In this document: positions 1 to 8,500 of the stretch, piece after piece
How positions within the stretch are numbered: position 1 is the stretch's first letter
How the letters are laid out: each line of letters starts with the position of its first letter
DNA from: Verrucomicrobiota bacterium
Lineage (GTDB): Bacteria > Verrucomicrobiota > Verrucomicrobiae > Opitutales > CG1-02-43-26
DNA: 16,709 nt
Direction of reading: 5' to 3'
NCBI GenBank assembly: GCA_013289195.1
Contig: JABDAI010000026.1
Span: forward strand, 1 to 16,709
Notes under the pieces: generated by a model
Databases searched by the model: none
What the model saw: the letters and a program-made list of their open reading frames with translations, nothing else
Told to the model about the DNA's origin: nothing
Program-made: the position numbers and the translations under genes

Positions 1-88
1 TAAACTGTTGGATTAAGTCTTTCTGGTTATCAGGAAGAGCTCATAAACCGACTCGTTCAGAAGAAGATAAAATCGTACGTCGAGGCAT
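1..88 (-). pseudogene. tnpA: Tn3-family transposase TnpA, 5' end only (broken, runs off window)
   Basis: Reading leftward from an ATG at 88-86, the translation begins MPRRTILSSSERVGL, then a stop, then ALPDNQKDLIQQF. This is the characteristic N-terminus of Tn3-family TnpA (family pattern MPRRTILS..ER..LLALPD), the DDE transposase that acts on 38-bp ends and makes cointegrates. Codon 16 (43-41) is TGA where the family has Leu, so this copy cannot make full-length TnpA. The rest of the gene lies beyond the left edge. It is the same strand as the tnpA at the right end of the window, and its start faces the inverted repeat at 332-369. Recognition is by family knowledge over only about 28 residues, but the pattern is distinctive. 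Confidence 0.75.
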
Positions 89-108
89 TATTTTTCAATG
101 AGAAGACA

Positions 109-137
109 CTAGTAATGCGTTTTCCGACTTATGTCAA
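109..137 (-). promoter_or_regulatory. Possible tnpA promoter
   Basis: On the minus strand a perfect -35 TTGACA (137-132) is followed after 17 nt by TACTAG (114-109), a poor -10. This sits about 20 nt upstream of the tnpA ATG at 88. A second TTGAC lies one helical step further upstream. The position is right for a transposase promoter, but the -10 match is weak. Confidence 0.3.
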
Positions 138-198
138 ATTCTCTTAATGGTGAGTCAAATCCTTAACGTGCTTTATAATCCGAATTCTGTCGTGACCC

Positions 199-336
199 CT
201 AGATAAAGATGTGGCTCGGCTCTCGCCACTGATTTACGACCATATTAATATGCTAAGACGCTATTCGTTTACTGTTTCTGATGCTGTTACAAGAGGTGAA
301 TTAAGACCACTGCGCAATTCCAAAAATATTCCTTAA
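199..336 (+). pseudogene. Detached 3' end of a Tn3-family tnpA
   Basis: The frame from 199 reads LDKDVARLSPLIYDHINM..., then RYSFTVSDAVTRGELRPLRN, ending in TAA at 334-336 inside the 38-bp terminal repeat. This is the C-terminal end of Tn3 TnpA. The same stretch occurs at 14843-14974 on the minus strand with about five substitutions and a 6-nt length difference. Upstream of 199 the similarity stops abruptly and gives way to the promoter and 5' end of an oppositely oriented tnpA. It is therefore a duplicated tail, not a gene. It may simply form an extended terminal inverted repeat of the left transposon. It keeps two residues (in SDAV) that the right copy has lost. Confidence 0.8.
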
Positions 337-369
337 GTGCTTTTACTGTTCCGTTGCTCCCTATACCCC
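332..369 (+). repeat. 38-bp Tn3-family terminal inverted repeat (left transposon copy)
   Basis: The stretch reads CTTAAGTG at its inner end and finishes in CTCCCTATACCCC at 369. It is an exact reverse complement, over all 38 bases, of 14810-14847. The length and the GGGG...TTAAG ends match Tn3-family termini. The transposon body lies to the left; 370 is the first base of the interrupted ISL3 element. The five bases outside (370-374) are ATATT. No matching duplicate can be checked because the other end of this copy is outside the window. Confidence 0.9.
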
Positions 370-1432
370 ATATTCCATCCCAATGTCTTTTGAGCGTCTT
401 AGCCGCTAATATCATTGGTTTAAGTCAACAATGGGTCGCCCAAAAATACCATTTATTGAGATAATTTTCGAACTCCTGGTAAGTAACTGCTTGATAGATC
501 TCTTGAAAGTTTTCACGCACATGCAACGCTTTCATAGACTTTAAGTTTAGTTGGCTAAGACTTGCCCTCTGCTTTTTTTGTTTCTTGCTCAGGTTGCTTT
601 CATTTTTTAAAAATATATAACGAGAGCCTTTTAAAATAGGATTTTCTTGTGCTTCACTTCTGCGAACCTCATCAACAGCTGTATTAATTACTTTTAGTAC
701 ATGAAACTTATCGAAAGTAATTTGCGCATTTGGCAATTTCTCCTTTACACCCTTGATAAAAGCAGGTGACATATCACAACTTATATTTCGTATACTTTCT
801 CCATTACCTTTACTGTTTTCTAATGATTTAACAAACTCGCATACGGTATTATGATCTTTTCCTTCTGTGATGAAGATCGTCTTTTTCTCTATCATATCAA
901 CAAATAATGTGATATAATTATGGCCTCGCTTCAAGGAGGTTTCGTCCATACCAACTGTATCAACATTGGAATGATCAGCCCGCGTAAGACACTCATACAC
1001 ATAGCATTCTAGCACATGCCATAATCTATGATCTGATATACCCAAAATTTTACCCGCTTGATTTACTGGCATATTCTTACACAGTTGCAATATCAATGCC
1101 TCAAATAATAGTGTAAATCCGTGGCCAAGACCACTCCACGGCGGCGATATCAACTTTATCCCCCCGCTAGTTGGCTTCACGCTTGGTATTCGAGCATGTA
1201 TGTAGCATTCATGTTCAAAGAAACTCAAATGCCTCCATGTTTTTTCGACAGTATCATAGGCTCCGTAACTGCCCTTTTTCTTCGTTGATGAATCCTCGTA
1301 TTCAAAGGCTGATCCACGTTCAAAATCAACTTTTATATCAAGTCTCTTTTTGTCAGAATCAAATTGAAGTGAAACTATCTTCCATGGAGCTTTTATTCCA
1401 AGTGCTTCCGTGAATAATCTTTCTAATTGCAT
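370..1432 (-). pseudogene. ISL3-family transposase, nonsense-mutated and truncated by the Tn3 insertion
   Basis: An open frame of 335 codons (1432-425) matches ISL3 transposases: ALGIKAPWKI, EKTWRHLSFFEHECYIHARIP, GFTLLFEAL, the first DDE aspartate in VGMDETSLKRGH, the second in ISCDMSPAF, then DKFHVLKVIN and LNKWYFWATH. The TGA at 427-425 sits inside the conserved block. In the same frame beyond it the family sequence continues as LKPMILAAKTLKRHWDGIW, up to exactly 370 where the Tn3 IR begins. Family members are about 400 aa or more, so the C-terminal part with the third catalytic Glu is missing. The zinc-ribbon Cys pairs usual near the N-terminus are not visible (FEYEDSS and KPTSGG stand there). 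The start is ATG 1432 with no clear ribosome site. The gene is inactive. Confidence 0.88.
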
Positions 1433-1771
1433 ATATTTTTCCCAGGTTCAATTGCTACCTGAAACTATCATATATGCTATTTCCCGAATAGCTTTTTGTT
1501 ACCTTTACCCACTCATTTCTCAAAAGAGCCATGATGATGTTACACGTAAATTTTTAGCATTAATGAATGCTCGAATTAATGGACTTTTCAAGCCAGAATC
1601 GAGATTTCCATTTTCACTATTTTCTTAAAAGTTAGGAATTACACAATCGATGGGTCAAAGATCAAAATGACGTTTTGTTAAATATAGTTTTATTACTTAT
1701 ACAACACCCGACCTTGAACAAATTTTTGACGCCGCCAGTAACTAAAAGACGCCGGTTATGCAAGAAGTCTA
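1433..1771. other. Intergenic stretch with remnant-like sequence
   Basis: No gene is supported. Beside the ISL3 start there is an imperfect palindrome (1441-1461, arms CCAGGT / ACCTG around CAATTG), a possible left end of that IS. A short plus-strand open frame to 1628 has no recognisable family. At 1632 the motif TTAGGAATTACACA resembles the motif TTAGGAGTTACGCA near 12884 and may be a decayed insertion-sequence end. Confidence 0.3.
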
Positions 1772-2863
1772 TTAAAGGTCTACAACCACTTCACCATCAG
1801 CTACAATCATCTGCGAATTCAACCGATTTGTTTTGCTTATGCCGAATATTTTGACACGATCACCCTTTCGATGAAATACCTTGTGCAATTCGAGCGTTTC
1901 TTTGTTAATGCATTTCAGCTGCTCTTTTTGTAGTGTTAAAGCAGCATTTCTTGGATTAATTTTTCGAAACCTAAGTATTCTAAGATTAGGGAGGTTTTTT
2001 AATATTACATTGGAATTAATATGTTCAAAAGTAAGTGATGTTAGCTGATATAAAATGGGTAATTCCAAAGCATCTTTAATATTCCCAAATTCTAGCACCT
2101 TGAGCTTAGGTAATTGTGGAAGCGAAAAAGAGCAATTAAGATATCCTATTTTGAGTTTCGTAAGCTCAGGAGCAAACATTATTAATAACAGTTCAATTTT
2201 CTCTATATTAGTATGATCAATGTAAACATATTCATTAAAAGAATAATCACAATTCTTAGGAAAAAGGTTTAATATTGTTGTTTTTTTAATAATTAATTTT
2301 TGATTTTCATTTAATCCATTATTCACAAGCAATAGGAGTTCTCTTAATTCTCGAGAATTGGCAATTGAAAGGGTAATACTAGGGTCATTTTTTGCAAGAG
2401 AATTCAGTTTTTTGGCGAGATTTGATTCTTCCTTAATAAAATCATCGAAAGAAATCGAAATATTGATTCCAGTATACTTTATAACGAAATCATATAGTTC
2501 TCTTATTTCTGGGGCAATTTCAGAATTAATTTGAGCGTACTTAAAGGAAATCAATGCTTTGGCCACCAGAGGGCAGTATAGGTAAATTGTTTCTACAATA
2601 GGACTAGCAAGATTATAGAAAATTTTTGATGTGAAACGCCATGCGAGAATAGTCTTCAAATCAGTCTTACATAAAATATAAGAAACAATCTCACAAGGCA
2701 ATTTGCACAATCGTTCGAAAAGAAGTGGCGCTGTGTCCAAAGGTATGGTTTCTTGTTGATTATTAGATGCACGAGAGGCATCGGTTGGTAGATTATTCAC
2801 GTTTTGCTTTGTCTTGGACGGAATTGGTTTTTGTAGTTTTTGCCTGGTAGTTACTTTTTCCAT
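1772..2863 (-). CDS. F-box protein with LRR-like C-terminal part (putative eukaryote-directed effector)
   Basis: The protein has about 363 aa from ATG 2863; a TTG five codons upstream is the alternative start. A Ser/Thr/Asn/Gln-rich, probably disordered N-terminus (1-45) precedes an F-box at about 49-90: LFERLCKLPCEIVSYIL...DLKTILAWRFTSKIFYNLAS, with the typical LP.EI..YIL core and the W/R..S..F.NLA end. Residues about 230-305 show irregular Leu-rich repeats (LPQLPKLKVLEF, LTSLTFEHI, LKNLPNLRILRF). In eukaryotes F-box-LRR proteins are SCF ubiquitin-ligase adaptors: the F-box binds Skp1 and the LRR binds substrate. Bacterial versions are known effectors of amoeba- and host-associated bacteria such as Legionella and Amoebophilus. 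There is no N-terminal signal peptide, and secretion by a type IV-like system is only inference. It is flanked by IS remnants, so acquisition by transfer is plausible. Confidence 0.7.
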   Translation of the reverse strand: MEKVTTRQKLQKPIPSKTKQNVNNLPTDASRASNNQQETIPLDTAPLLFERLCKLPCEIVSYILCKTDLKTILAWRFTSKIFYNLASPIVETIYLYCPLVAKALISFKYAQINSEIAPEIRELYDFVIKYTGINISISFDDFIKEESNLAKKLNSLAKNDPSITLSIANSRELRELLLLVNNGLNENQKLIIKKTTILNLFPKNCDYSFNEYVYIDHTNIEKIELLLIMFAPELTKLKIGYLNCSFSLPQLPKLKVLEFGNIKDALELPILYQLTSLTFEHINSNVILKNLPNLRILRFRKINPRNAALTLQKEQLKCINKETLELHKVFHRKGDRVKIFGISKTNRLNSQMIVADGEVVVDL

Positions 2864-2925
2864 TTTGATATTTAACAAGATTTTATCGTTTTGTAGTTTT
2901 TTATATAATTAAAATATTCGATGCA

Positions 2926-3078
2926 CATTGGTTAAAGGCATTGCCTCAATGCGTTCTTTGAAGCACGTATCGACTGTACCAGTCAATCACTGCTACCAAA
3001 GTGTCCGGCGACAATTAGATTTACCGGTTTTTGGACGGCAGATTGATTAAGTTTTTAGAGAAGTAGCCTTCGGTATGC
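2926..3078 (-). pseudogene. Decayed IS3-family OrfB (transposase) fragment
   Basis: The minus strand reads VAVIDWYSRYVLQRTH, stop, GNAFNQC in 2997-2928. The first part is the highly conserved IS3-family OrfB motif (family pattern LVAVIDWYSRYVL.W.LSNT) carrying the second DDE aspartate. Upstream, 3070-3010 reads YFSKNLINLPSKNR and then stops, resembling the usual YLLRNL....PNQVW block with a deletion before the next motif. It is a short remnant with several stops and no ends. The outer limits are approximate. Confidence 0.6.
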
Positions 3079-3403
3079 AAGTTGATTTTAAGGCAATTTC
3101 GAGAAACCCTATAGACAAGGTATTCTCTTTGAAGAGGATTTTGAACCTACTATATTGAACTCTCTTTCCATCAAGCCGTTACAGACTCTCAAAGAAAAGT
3201 TATCCACATTTTTAAGGCGAGAATGGGTATAAAAAACTCGTCGGAGCCTTCAAAAATTGTGAGTAACTTTTCGTTCGTGATATGCCAAACGACTGGGCCA
3301 AATATGTTAGTTTTTATTTAAGGAGTGGAAAATGGCTCAAAAATACCACATTTTTTTATTCATAACTCTTTGATAAAAAGTAAGTTAAGTAGATTTTCTC
3401 AAA
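3079..3403. other. Intergenic stretch; one Shine-Dalgarno-led mini-ORF
   Basis: No full gene is visible. An isolated perfect DnaA-box 9-mer, TTATCCACA, lies at 3200-3208. At 3320-3325 an AAGGAG sits at good spacing before ATG 3332, which opens a 13-codon frame (MAQKYHIFLFITL, TGA at 3371). It looks like the start of a gene cut off shortly before the dif-like site at 3404, or a leader peptide. Neither reading can be shown. Confidence 0.25.
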
Positions 3404-3431
3404 ACCTCGCACAATAAAGCTTATGTCTAGG
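3404..3431 (+). repeat. dif-like XerC/XerD recombination site 1 (pdif-like)
   Basis: Left arm ACCTCGCACAA, 6-nt spacer TAAAGC, right arm TTATGTCTAGG. The inner halves (CGCACAA and TTATGT) resemble the XerC and XerD arms of dif (CGCATAA and TTATGT). The right arm TTATGTCTAG recurs unchanged at 10995-11004 (minus) and 12991-13000. All three copies have GTTTTA exactly 8 nt after that CTAG. It points right, toward the AbiEi-like fragment. Assignment to Xer recombinases is inference; the repeat itself is directly visible. Confidence 0.6.
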
Positions 3432-3481
3432 TTTTTAAGTTTTAACTGCTCTTTTGTTTATTATTTTTTCTTAATTTAAAC

Positions 3482-3508
3482 TTGACAGAATTTCTTTCTG
3501 AATAATAT
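3482..3508 (+). promoter_or_regulatory. Candidate promoter of the AbiEi-like fragment
   Basis: A perfect -35 TTGACA (3482-3487) is followed by TAATAT (3503-3508) after a short 15-nt spacer, in a very AT-rich stretch. A weak ribosome site AAAGGA (3519-3524) precedes ATG 3536. The spacer is shorter than ideal. Confidence 0.35.
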
Positions 3509-3535
3509 TGCTATGTAAAAAGGAATAAATCAAGT

Positions 3536-3739
3536 ATGTCAGCAAGTTTAAAACTATTTTTTAAAAACAATCCTGTATTCAGAACAAAGCAATTAATAGA
3601 TTTCTATGATAATAGGATAACGCAGCAATCTTGTTCGAATTTAATACAATATCATAAAAAAAAGGAGCATATTGTGAAAATTAAACATGAATTGTATGCT
3701 TGTGTTCCAGAGGGTGTTAACCCGAACCCTCAAAAATAG
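3536..3739 (+). pseudogene. Truncated AbiEi-type antitoxin / winged-helix regulator
   Basis: The product has 67 aa. Its sequence FFKNNPVFRTKQLIDFY, then CSNLIQYHKKKEHIVKIKHELYACVPEGVNP (residues 9-63), follows the N-terminal winged-helix of AbiEi-like type IV antitoxin regulators, where LI..Y.K.G.I.RI..GLYA.VP.G.NP leads into a DPYLIASKL-type middle domain. Here the frame stops with TAG right after GVNPNPQK, and I see no continuation in any frame. The antitoxin domain and the partner toxin are therefore missing. It is 104 nt downstream of dif-like site 1. It could still make a small DNA-binding protein. It is not similar enough to the AbiEi at 14086-14673 to be a copy of it. Confidence 0.5.
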
Positions 3740-3821
3740 TCGGTGTGATTTAGATTTACATTTCTCTAAAAGAATGTAATGCTGGCTCTCGAAGCAGTTA
3801 GTCAAAAGCTCTCTTAATACC

Positions 3822-4640
3822 ATGCAAGTACCAAAACAAAAATTCGAAATCTGTATACAAACGATGATACCATCAACAAGCCCAATTTTTAGATCATTAT
3901 CTTACTGCCTTAGAAGTCCTGTACATTTGCTATTTTTCGCACTTTTGCTTTTTTCAACATTAACAAGTTCTAAGGTAAATGCAAATCCTAATTCATGTCA
4001 AGGGCCTGCATCCATTGGCATGAAAGATCAAAAAGAGCATTGGGAAGAAATTTACAGAAAAAAAGCAAACATTGATATGAGCTGGTATGTTCCGCACCTT
4101 GATGCGAGTTTATCTATGATAGAAAATCTCAATTTAAGCATAGAAACACCTATTATTGATGTAGGATCAGGTGACTCTACCCTTGTGGATGATCTTTTAC
4201 TTAGGGGTTTTAGAAACATCACCTTATTGGATATTTCTTCTTTGGCCTTGGAAGTTACGTGTAAACGCTTAGGAAACTTGTCATCCTATATAACATCGAT
4301 AGATAGCGATATTACAACTGTATCTCTCCCTCCTCAATCCTATGGGCTATGGCATGATAGAGCGGTTTTTCATTTTTTGACAGATATTAATGATATTAAA
4401 GCTTATCTAAAAAATCTCAATGAGGGACTTCAGGTTAACGGTTATGCAATTCTAGCAACTTTTAGCAAGGATGGCCCAGAAGAGTGCAGTCAGCTTCCTA
4501 TTACACGTTACAGTATTTCTGAATTAGAAGAAACCATAGGTGAAGAATTTAATTTAATCGAATCATCTGTCGCAATGCATGTAACTCCATGGAAATCTGT
4601 TCAGCCATTTACTTACTGTCTTTTTCAAAAAATTCGTTAA
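3822..4640 (+). CDS. Class I SAM-dependent methyltransferase with N-terminal signal-like segment
   Basis: The product is 272 aa from ATG 3822; ATG 3864 is an in-frame alternative, and neither has a good ribosome site. Residues about 67-272 form a complete small class I methyltransferase: MKDQKEHWEEIYRKK opening, Trp-Tyr block MSWYVPHLD, SAM-binding motif I IIDVGSGDS (111-119), acidic motif II LLDIS, and WHDRAVFHFL as the motif IV/post region. Methyl transfer from SAM is therefore expected; the acceptor is unknown. Homologues of this type usually begin at about residue 67. Here 66 residues are added, with basic residues (R24, R31), a hydrophobic run (33-47, LLFFALLLFSTL) and a VNA/NP site at 54/55, which looks like a Sec signal peptide. 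An exported methyltransferase would be unusual. The alternative is translation from the inner ATG at 4020. Confidence 0.8.
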   Translation: MQVPKQKFEICIQTMIPSTSPIFRSLSYCLRSPVHLLFFALLLFSTLTSSKVNANPNSCQGPASIGMKDQKEHWEEIYRKKANIDMSWYVPHLDASLSMIENLNLSIETPIIDVGSGDSTLVDDLLLRGFRNITLLDISSLALEVTCKRLGNLSSYITSIDSDITTVSLPPQSYGLWHDRAVFHFLTDINDIKAYLKNLNEGLQVNGYAILATFSKDGPEECSQLPITRYSISELEETIGEEFNLIESSVAMHVTPWKSVQPFTYCLFQKIR

Positions 4641-5008
4641 ATTTATGAACGCACCCAAACCCGGCGTGCTTTGTAATAAGGTTGGGGTTTTGCCTTAAAT
4701 GTGTCATCGTTAAGACGTTTTATGTTACTTAAGTGATTGAATTAAAGATATAGTAAATCCGCATTAACTAGGGATTAGAAAGAAAGAACATATGAGCTCA
4801 AAGATCTTGTAAGTTTCCCCTGACTTTGACAGTTGAATAACCACTTTGTTGATAAATAAAGGCATTGCACGTTTTTTTATGATTTTGTTGTAAACACCTC
4901 TATTTTTTTTCTTTACTTTTTTAATCATTTTTAGACAACGGTACAAAAAAGTGAGGAAAGGCACATAAAGTCTTGAAAGCTAACGCTTTTTAGATTTGTC
5001 TTTATGTT
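4641..5008. other. Non-coding AT-rich stretch
   Basis: I see no gene here. The open frames are low-complexity Lys/Phe/Ile runs. AAACCC at 4659-4664 could pair with GGGTTT at 4685-4690 after the methyltransferase, but the loop is long and there is no T-run, so no terminator is called. A partial dif-like sequence at 4703-4730 is treated as rejected. Confidence 0.3.
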
Positions 5009-5367
5009 GGGGTTAGGGGAGCAATGGAACAGCCAACCGACTTAAGAATCATTAGGCTTTCTTAGTGCTTAAACTCGCTCTCTATGAAAGACACATCGGT
5101 ACTGCAGTTTAGATTAATTTGATTCGCCTTTGAGGCTGTACTTAGGCTTTGCGGTGACGGATTGGAAGCTGTTGGAGGATGGTTTGAAGACGATGTTGAG
5201 GGTACAAAGATCTTGGAATAAAGATGTCTTCGTCGATGAAGGTTTTTATGGTTGTTTCTGATATCGGGAGTAGTGGAACGGAATGTGACTTCGCAATCGT
5301 GGTCTAACGCCCGGACCATACACTGGATCATTAAGTCGGTTGGCTCTTCCATTGCTCCCCTAACCCC
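5009..5367. mobile_element. Miniature Tn3-type element (TIME/MITE-like), 359 bp
   Basis: Bounded by 38-bp inverted repeats at 5009-5046 and 5330-5367. They begin GGGGTTAGGGGAGCAATGGA and end CCAACCGACTTAA, and differ at only two of 38 positions. The length, GGGG start and TTAAG-type end are those of Tn3-family termini. The sequence differs from the flanking Tn3 copies (GGGGTATAGGG...), so a different Tn3 would have mobilised it. The 283-bp interior carries no recognisable transposase or resolvase. Open frames cross it on both strands but have no known family. The flanking 5-mers (ATGTT at 5004-5008, AAATC at 5368-5372) do not match, so no target duplication remains. Non-autonomous elements of this type are described as TIMEs. 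Confidence 0.75.
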
Positions 5368-5592
5368 AAATCCTGTTTTATTAAGCGGAAGCAATGAATA
5401 CATAATTTTAAAGAGTTTAGAAAATTTTCATGGGCGTCGTACCAGAAATGATTTCCTTAATTATTGTAGAAAACTTTTTCTATACGATCAAAAAATATTG
5501 ATCGACTGTACTGGATAATTTTAATAATTTTCAGTCGTAAAGTAACACCTATAGTTATTCCATAAGATCATTCCACAATAAATCAAGTAAAA

Positions 5593-8500
5593 ATGTTTAC
5601 AAAACTAGCAAATTTTACCTTTGGTAAAGATTTTACAAATATTCTTTTCAGCCCTGGTAAAGTTTTAAGATCTTACATTGGTTGTAGCAGGCGGGTTGAT
5701 AATGCGCATCTTCATTATAAATTTGATCACGACCGAAAGGCATTTGACTTTAATTCAAATAGGCAATTCCATAATCAGCCGACAATAGATAATGTTGTTA
5801 TAGCAAATGAGCGCAACGAGGATTTCCACAAAGGATGGAGTATCCCTAGTTGGACTCTTGTAATAGGAGGCATCATAGCTTACCTGTGGATGAATGGTAA
5901 AGCTAGCGCGGAAGATGTTGAAGTTCCAAACGAATTAACGAATTTGAAATCTGGTCAGACGAAGGTAGTGACAAAAGACAATTTTAGAGCGATTAATATT
6001 CAATTGAAGCAAGATAATCCCGCTATTACTGCATTGGAGATGCATTGTATGCTTTCAGAAGTGGAGTTAAGAGCTCTGTATGATGCGATTCAAGATAATA
6101 CAGAATTGGGTTATGTATTGTGGCATAAAGATCAGATTAGATATGAGATTTTAGAAGGAATAGAAAAGAGATTAATACTGAGTAATAAAAATTACAGGTA
6201 TCATCCCAGTGATTATGTACATGCATTGTTAAGTAAGCATGTATATCGCGATTCTAAACAAGGGGATATTGTTGTCTTAGATACGAATGTTGATGAACAT
6301 TTAAAAAATTGGCGAGTAGAAAAGGTTTATGACGATACTCCTCAAAGTGGTTATTATGGAGTTATTTATAAAAATGATAAGACCCATCAAGTTGTTTTGG
6401 CTGTTAGGGGAACAGAGGATGGAATAAAAGGTATAATAAAAGATTTACCTAAGCATAATAGTGATTGGAAAACGAATTTAGAGGAAATCTTGGGTGGCCA
6501 AATAATAGTTGGTCAACAAGCGCGGAATTATGAAGCCACAGAAAAGGCGGTCAAAATAGCCGAAGAGGCGGGGTATCGATTGTCAGTAACGGGACATTCG
6601 TTAGGTGCATGGCTTGCAGAACTGAGTGCATTTTATAGTCATGTATATTTTGGTTATCGCAATATAAAGGCGGTGACATTCGATAGTCCTGGGACGGAGC
6701 CGATGATGAAAAAACTGCAATCTAATATTAAGGCGAAGGGTACTCGTGCAAAACTAGAAGATATAGAAATAGTGACTTATTTAGCTAGTCCTAATCCGGT
6801 CAATTGTTGTAATGCCCATGTAGGTACAGTTTATAGAATTGAACCGGAGTTGAAGTGGACTAAATGGGTGGAAAGTAAGATAGATAATATTTCTGTGCCT
6901 AATATGTTCAAGGCCCCAATTGATGATAAAATCAAAAGTATAAAAGGTGGTTTATCCATTGAAGGGCACGGGATATCTGGAATATTGGAAACATTTGATC
7001 CGGAAACAGGTAAGCCTCGGGAATGTAAAAAGATGTTGGATTGGCCAAAAATGGAATATAATGGAGATGAAAGAACGTTTTCAAATCAAGGGAAAACAGT
7101 TTTAAAAGAAGGAATCAGCAATAGCGATATATCATCTACGGCTAAAACGGGAGTAAATTTTGCACTGAACTACGTTGTTGGTGATAGGACACTGATGGCT
7201 ATTATTGGTTTTTTAAAGAATGTCATACAAGATGAAATTGATCAGAAGCAATACTGGGCTTATTTCAGCTATATAGATTCAGAGCAAGAAGGTGAGGAAA
7301 ACTCAGAGCTAAGAAAAAAACTGAGGTTTGACGACAGATTTGCGTTAATTGCTCAAGCAAAATATAGAGAAGGCAAGGATCAGCATATCATGGAACTTAC
7401 CACAGGGAGTGTAGATAAATATCTTTATAAATTATATGAATTTAAAGACAAATTAAATGAAAAGGAGAATTTACCTCCCGTACTAAGAACCCAATTGAAT
7501 GAGCTTCTTTCAAGTTTCAGTATTGAGCCGAATGGCCAGCAAAATCTCCTAATACCTCATGAAGGACACACTGTTGAAAGCATTAGACAAAGGACACAGA
7601 GATTATTGCAAGTTGTTCCAAAGGATGTACGGAAGGTATGGGAAAGCACCCCCATTAATAATGAAATAATAGTGAGTGTTGCGGATGGAAGTGTCACTAT
7701 TACAGATAAAAGGATTACTCAATTACCTGATCACTTATCTTGGCAAACAGCACATTACACTGTGATCCACGATAAAGAAAAAGAACTAAAAGATAAATTA
7801 AGCAAGGATCAAATAGTTGTAATTAGTGGGGCTGGAGGTATGGGGAAAAGTACTCTGGCTACGAGTTATGGAAAAGAATTGAAACGTGTGGGATGGCAAG
7901 TACGATGGTTAAAGGGAATGCAAATAGATGAGGAGTTCTTTCAACTAGCAAAGGACTTGAATATTAAAACCACAAATTTACGCCCTGAAGAGATTCGGGA
8001 TTTAGTATATAGAGAACTTGAGAAACTCCCAAAAGGTCAGCAGTTACTACTCATTTTTGATAATGTAGAGGCATCGGAAAAAGAAAGAATACACCAGTAT
8101 TTAATAAATCTCCCAAACCGTGCGAAGGTTATAGTTACTTCAAAAACTGGTAATATATTAGAAGGTATTAAACCAATTGCGGTAAAGGGCTTTAATAAGA
8201 AAGAAGCAATAACGTATTTAAGAGACGCTCTTGGGGCAAGTGAAAGTGATGCTGAGAAATTAGTAGCTGCAGTGGGTGAGTCTCCGTTTAGACTTTCCAA
8301 AGCGGTGGCTTATATAAGAAGGAATAGTTTGATGAGTGTTGCTGACTATATTGTAGAGTATGAATCAATTAAACGAGGGGATGGCCAAAATGAAGAAATA
8401 TACCCTGAAGTTAAAATGTTATTTGGAAATTTAAAAAATGAATCTCCCGAGAGTTGGCAATTACTTAAATATTTGGCATATCTCGATGCTGAAGGTATCT

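Noticed and set aside
112..139. TTATGTCAAAT near the left tnpA start, resembling a XerD arm
   Set aside because: No matching left arm is present. It overlaps the TTGACA of the likely tnpA promoter, so promoter or resolution-site sequence is more probable.
3200..3208. Perfect DnaA-box 9-mer TTATCCACA, suggesting an origin
   Set aside because: It is a single copy with no clustered boxes, no iterons and no replication gene in the window.
4703..4730. Possible fourth dif-like site with right arm TTATGTTACTT, close to the XerD arm
   Set aside because: The left arm GTCATCGTTAA does not align well with XerC arms, it lacks the CTAG and GTTTTA features of the other three, and it would break the orientation alternation. 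Kept only as a weak candidate.
4764..4964. 66-codon minus-strand open frame rich in Lys, Ile and Phe
   Set aside because: Low complexity, no ribosome site and no recognisable family; composition is as expected from AT-rich non-coding DNA.
5062..5518. Open frames of 113 and 88 codons across the miniature element
   Set aside because: They overlap on opposite strands, run through the 38-bp terminal repeat into flanking DNA and match no family I recognise, so they are not supported as genes.
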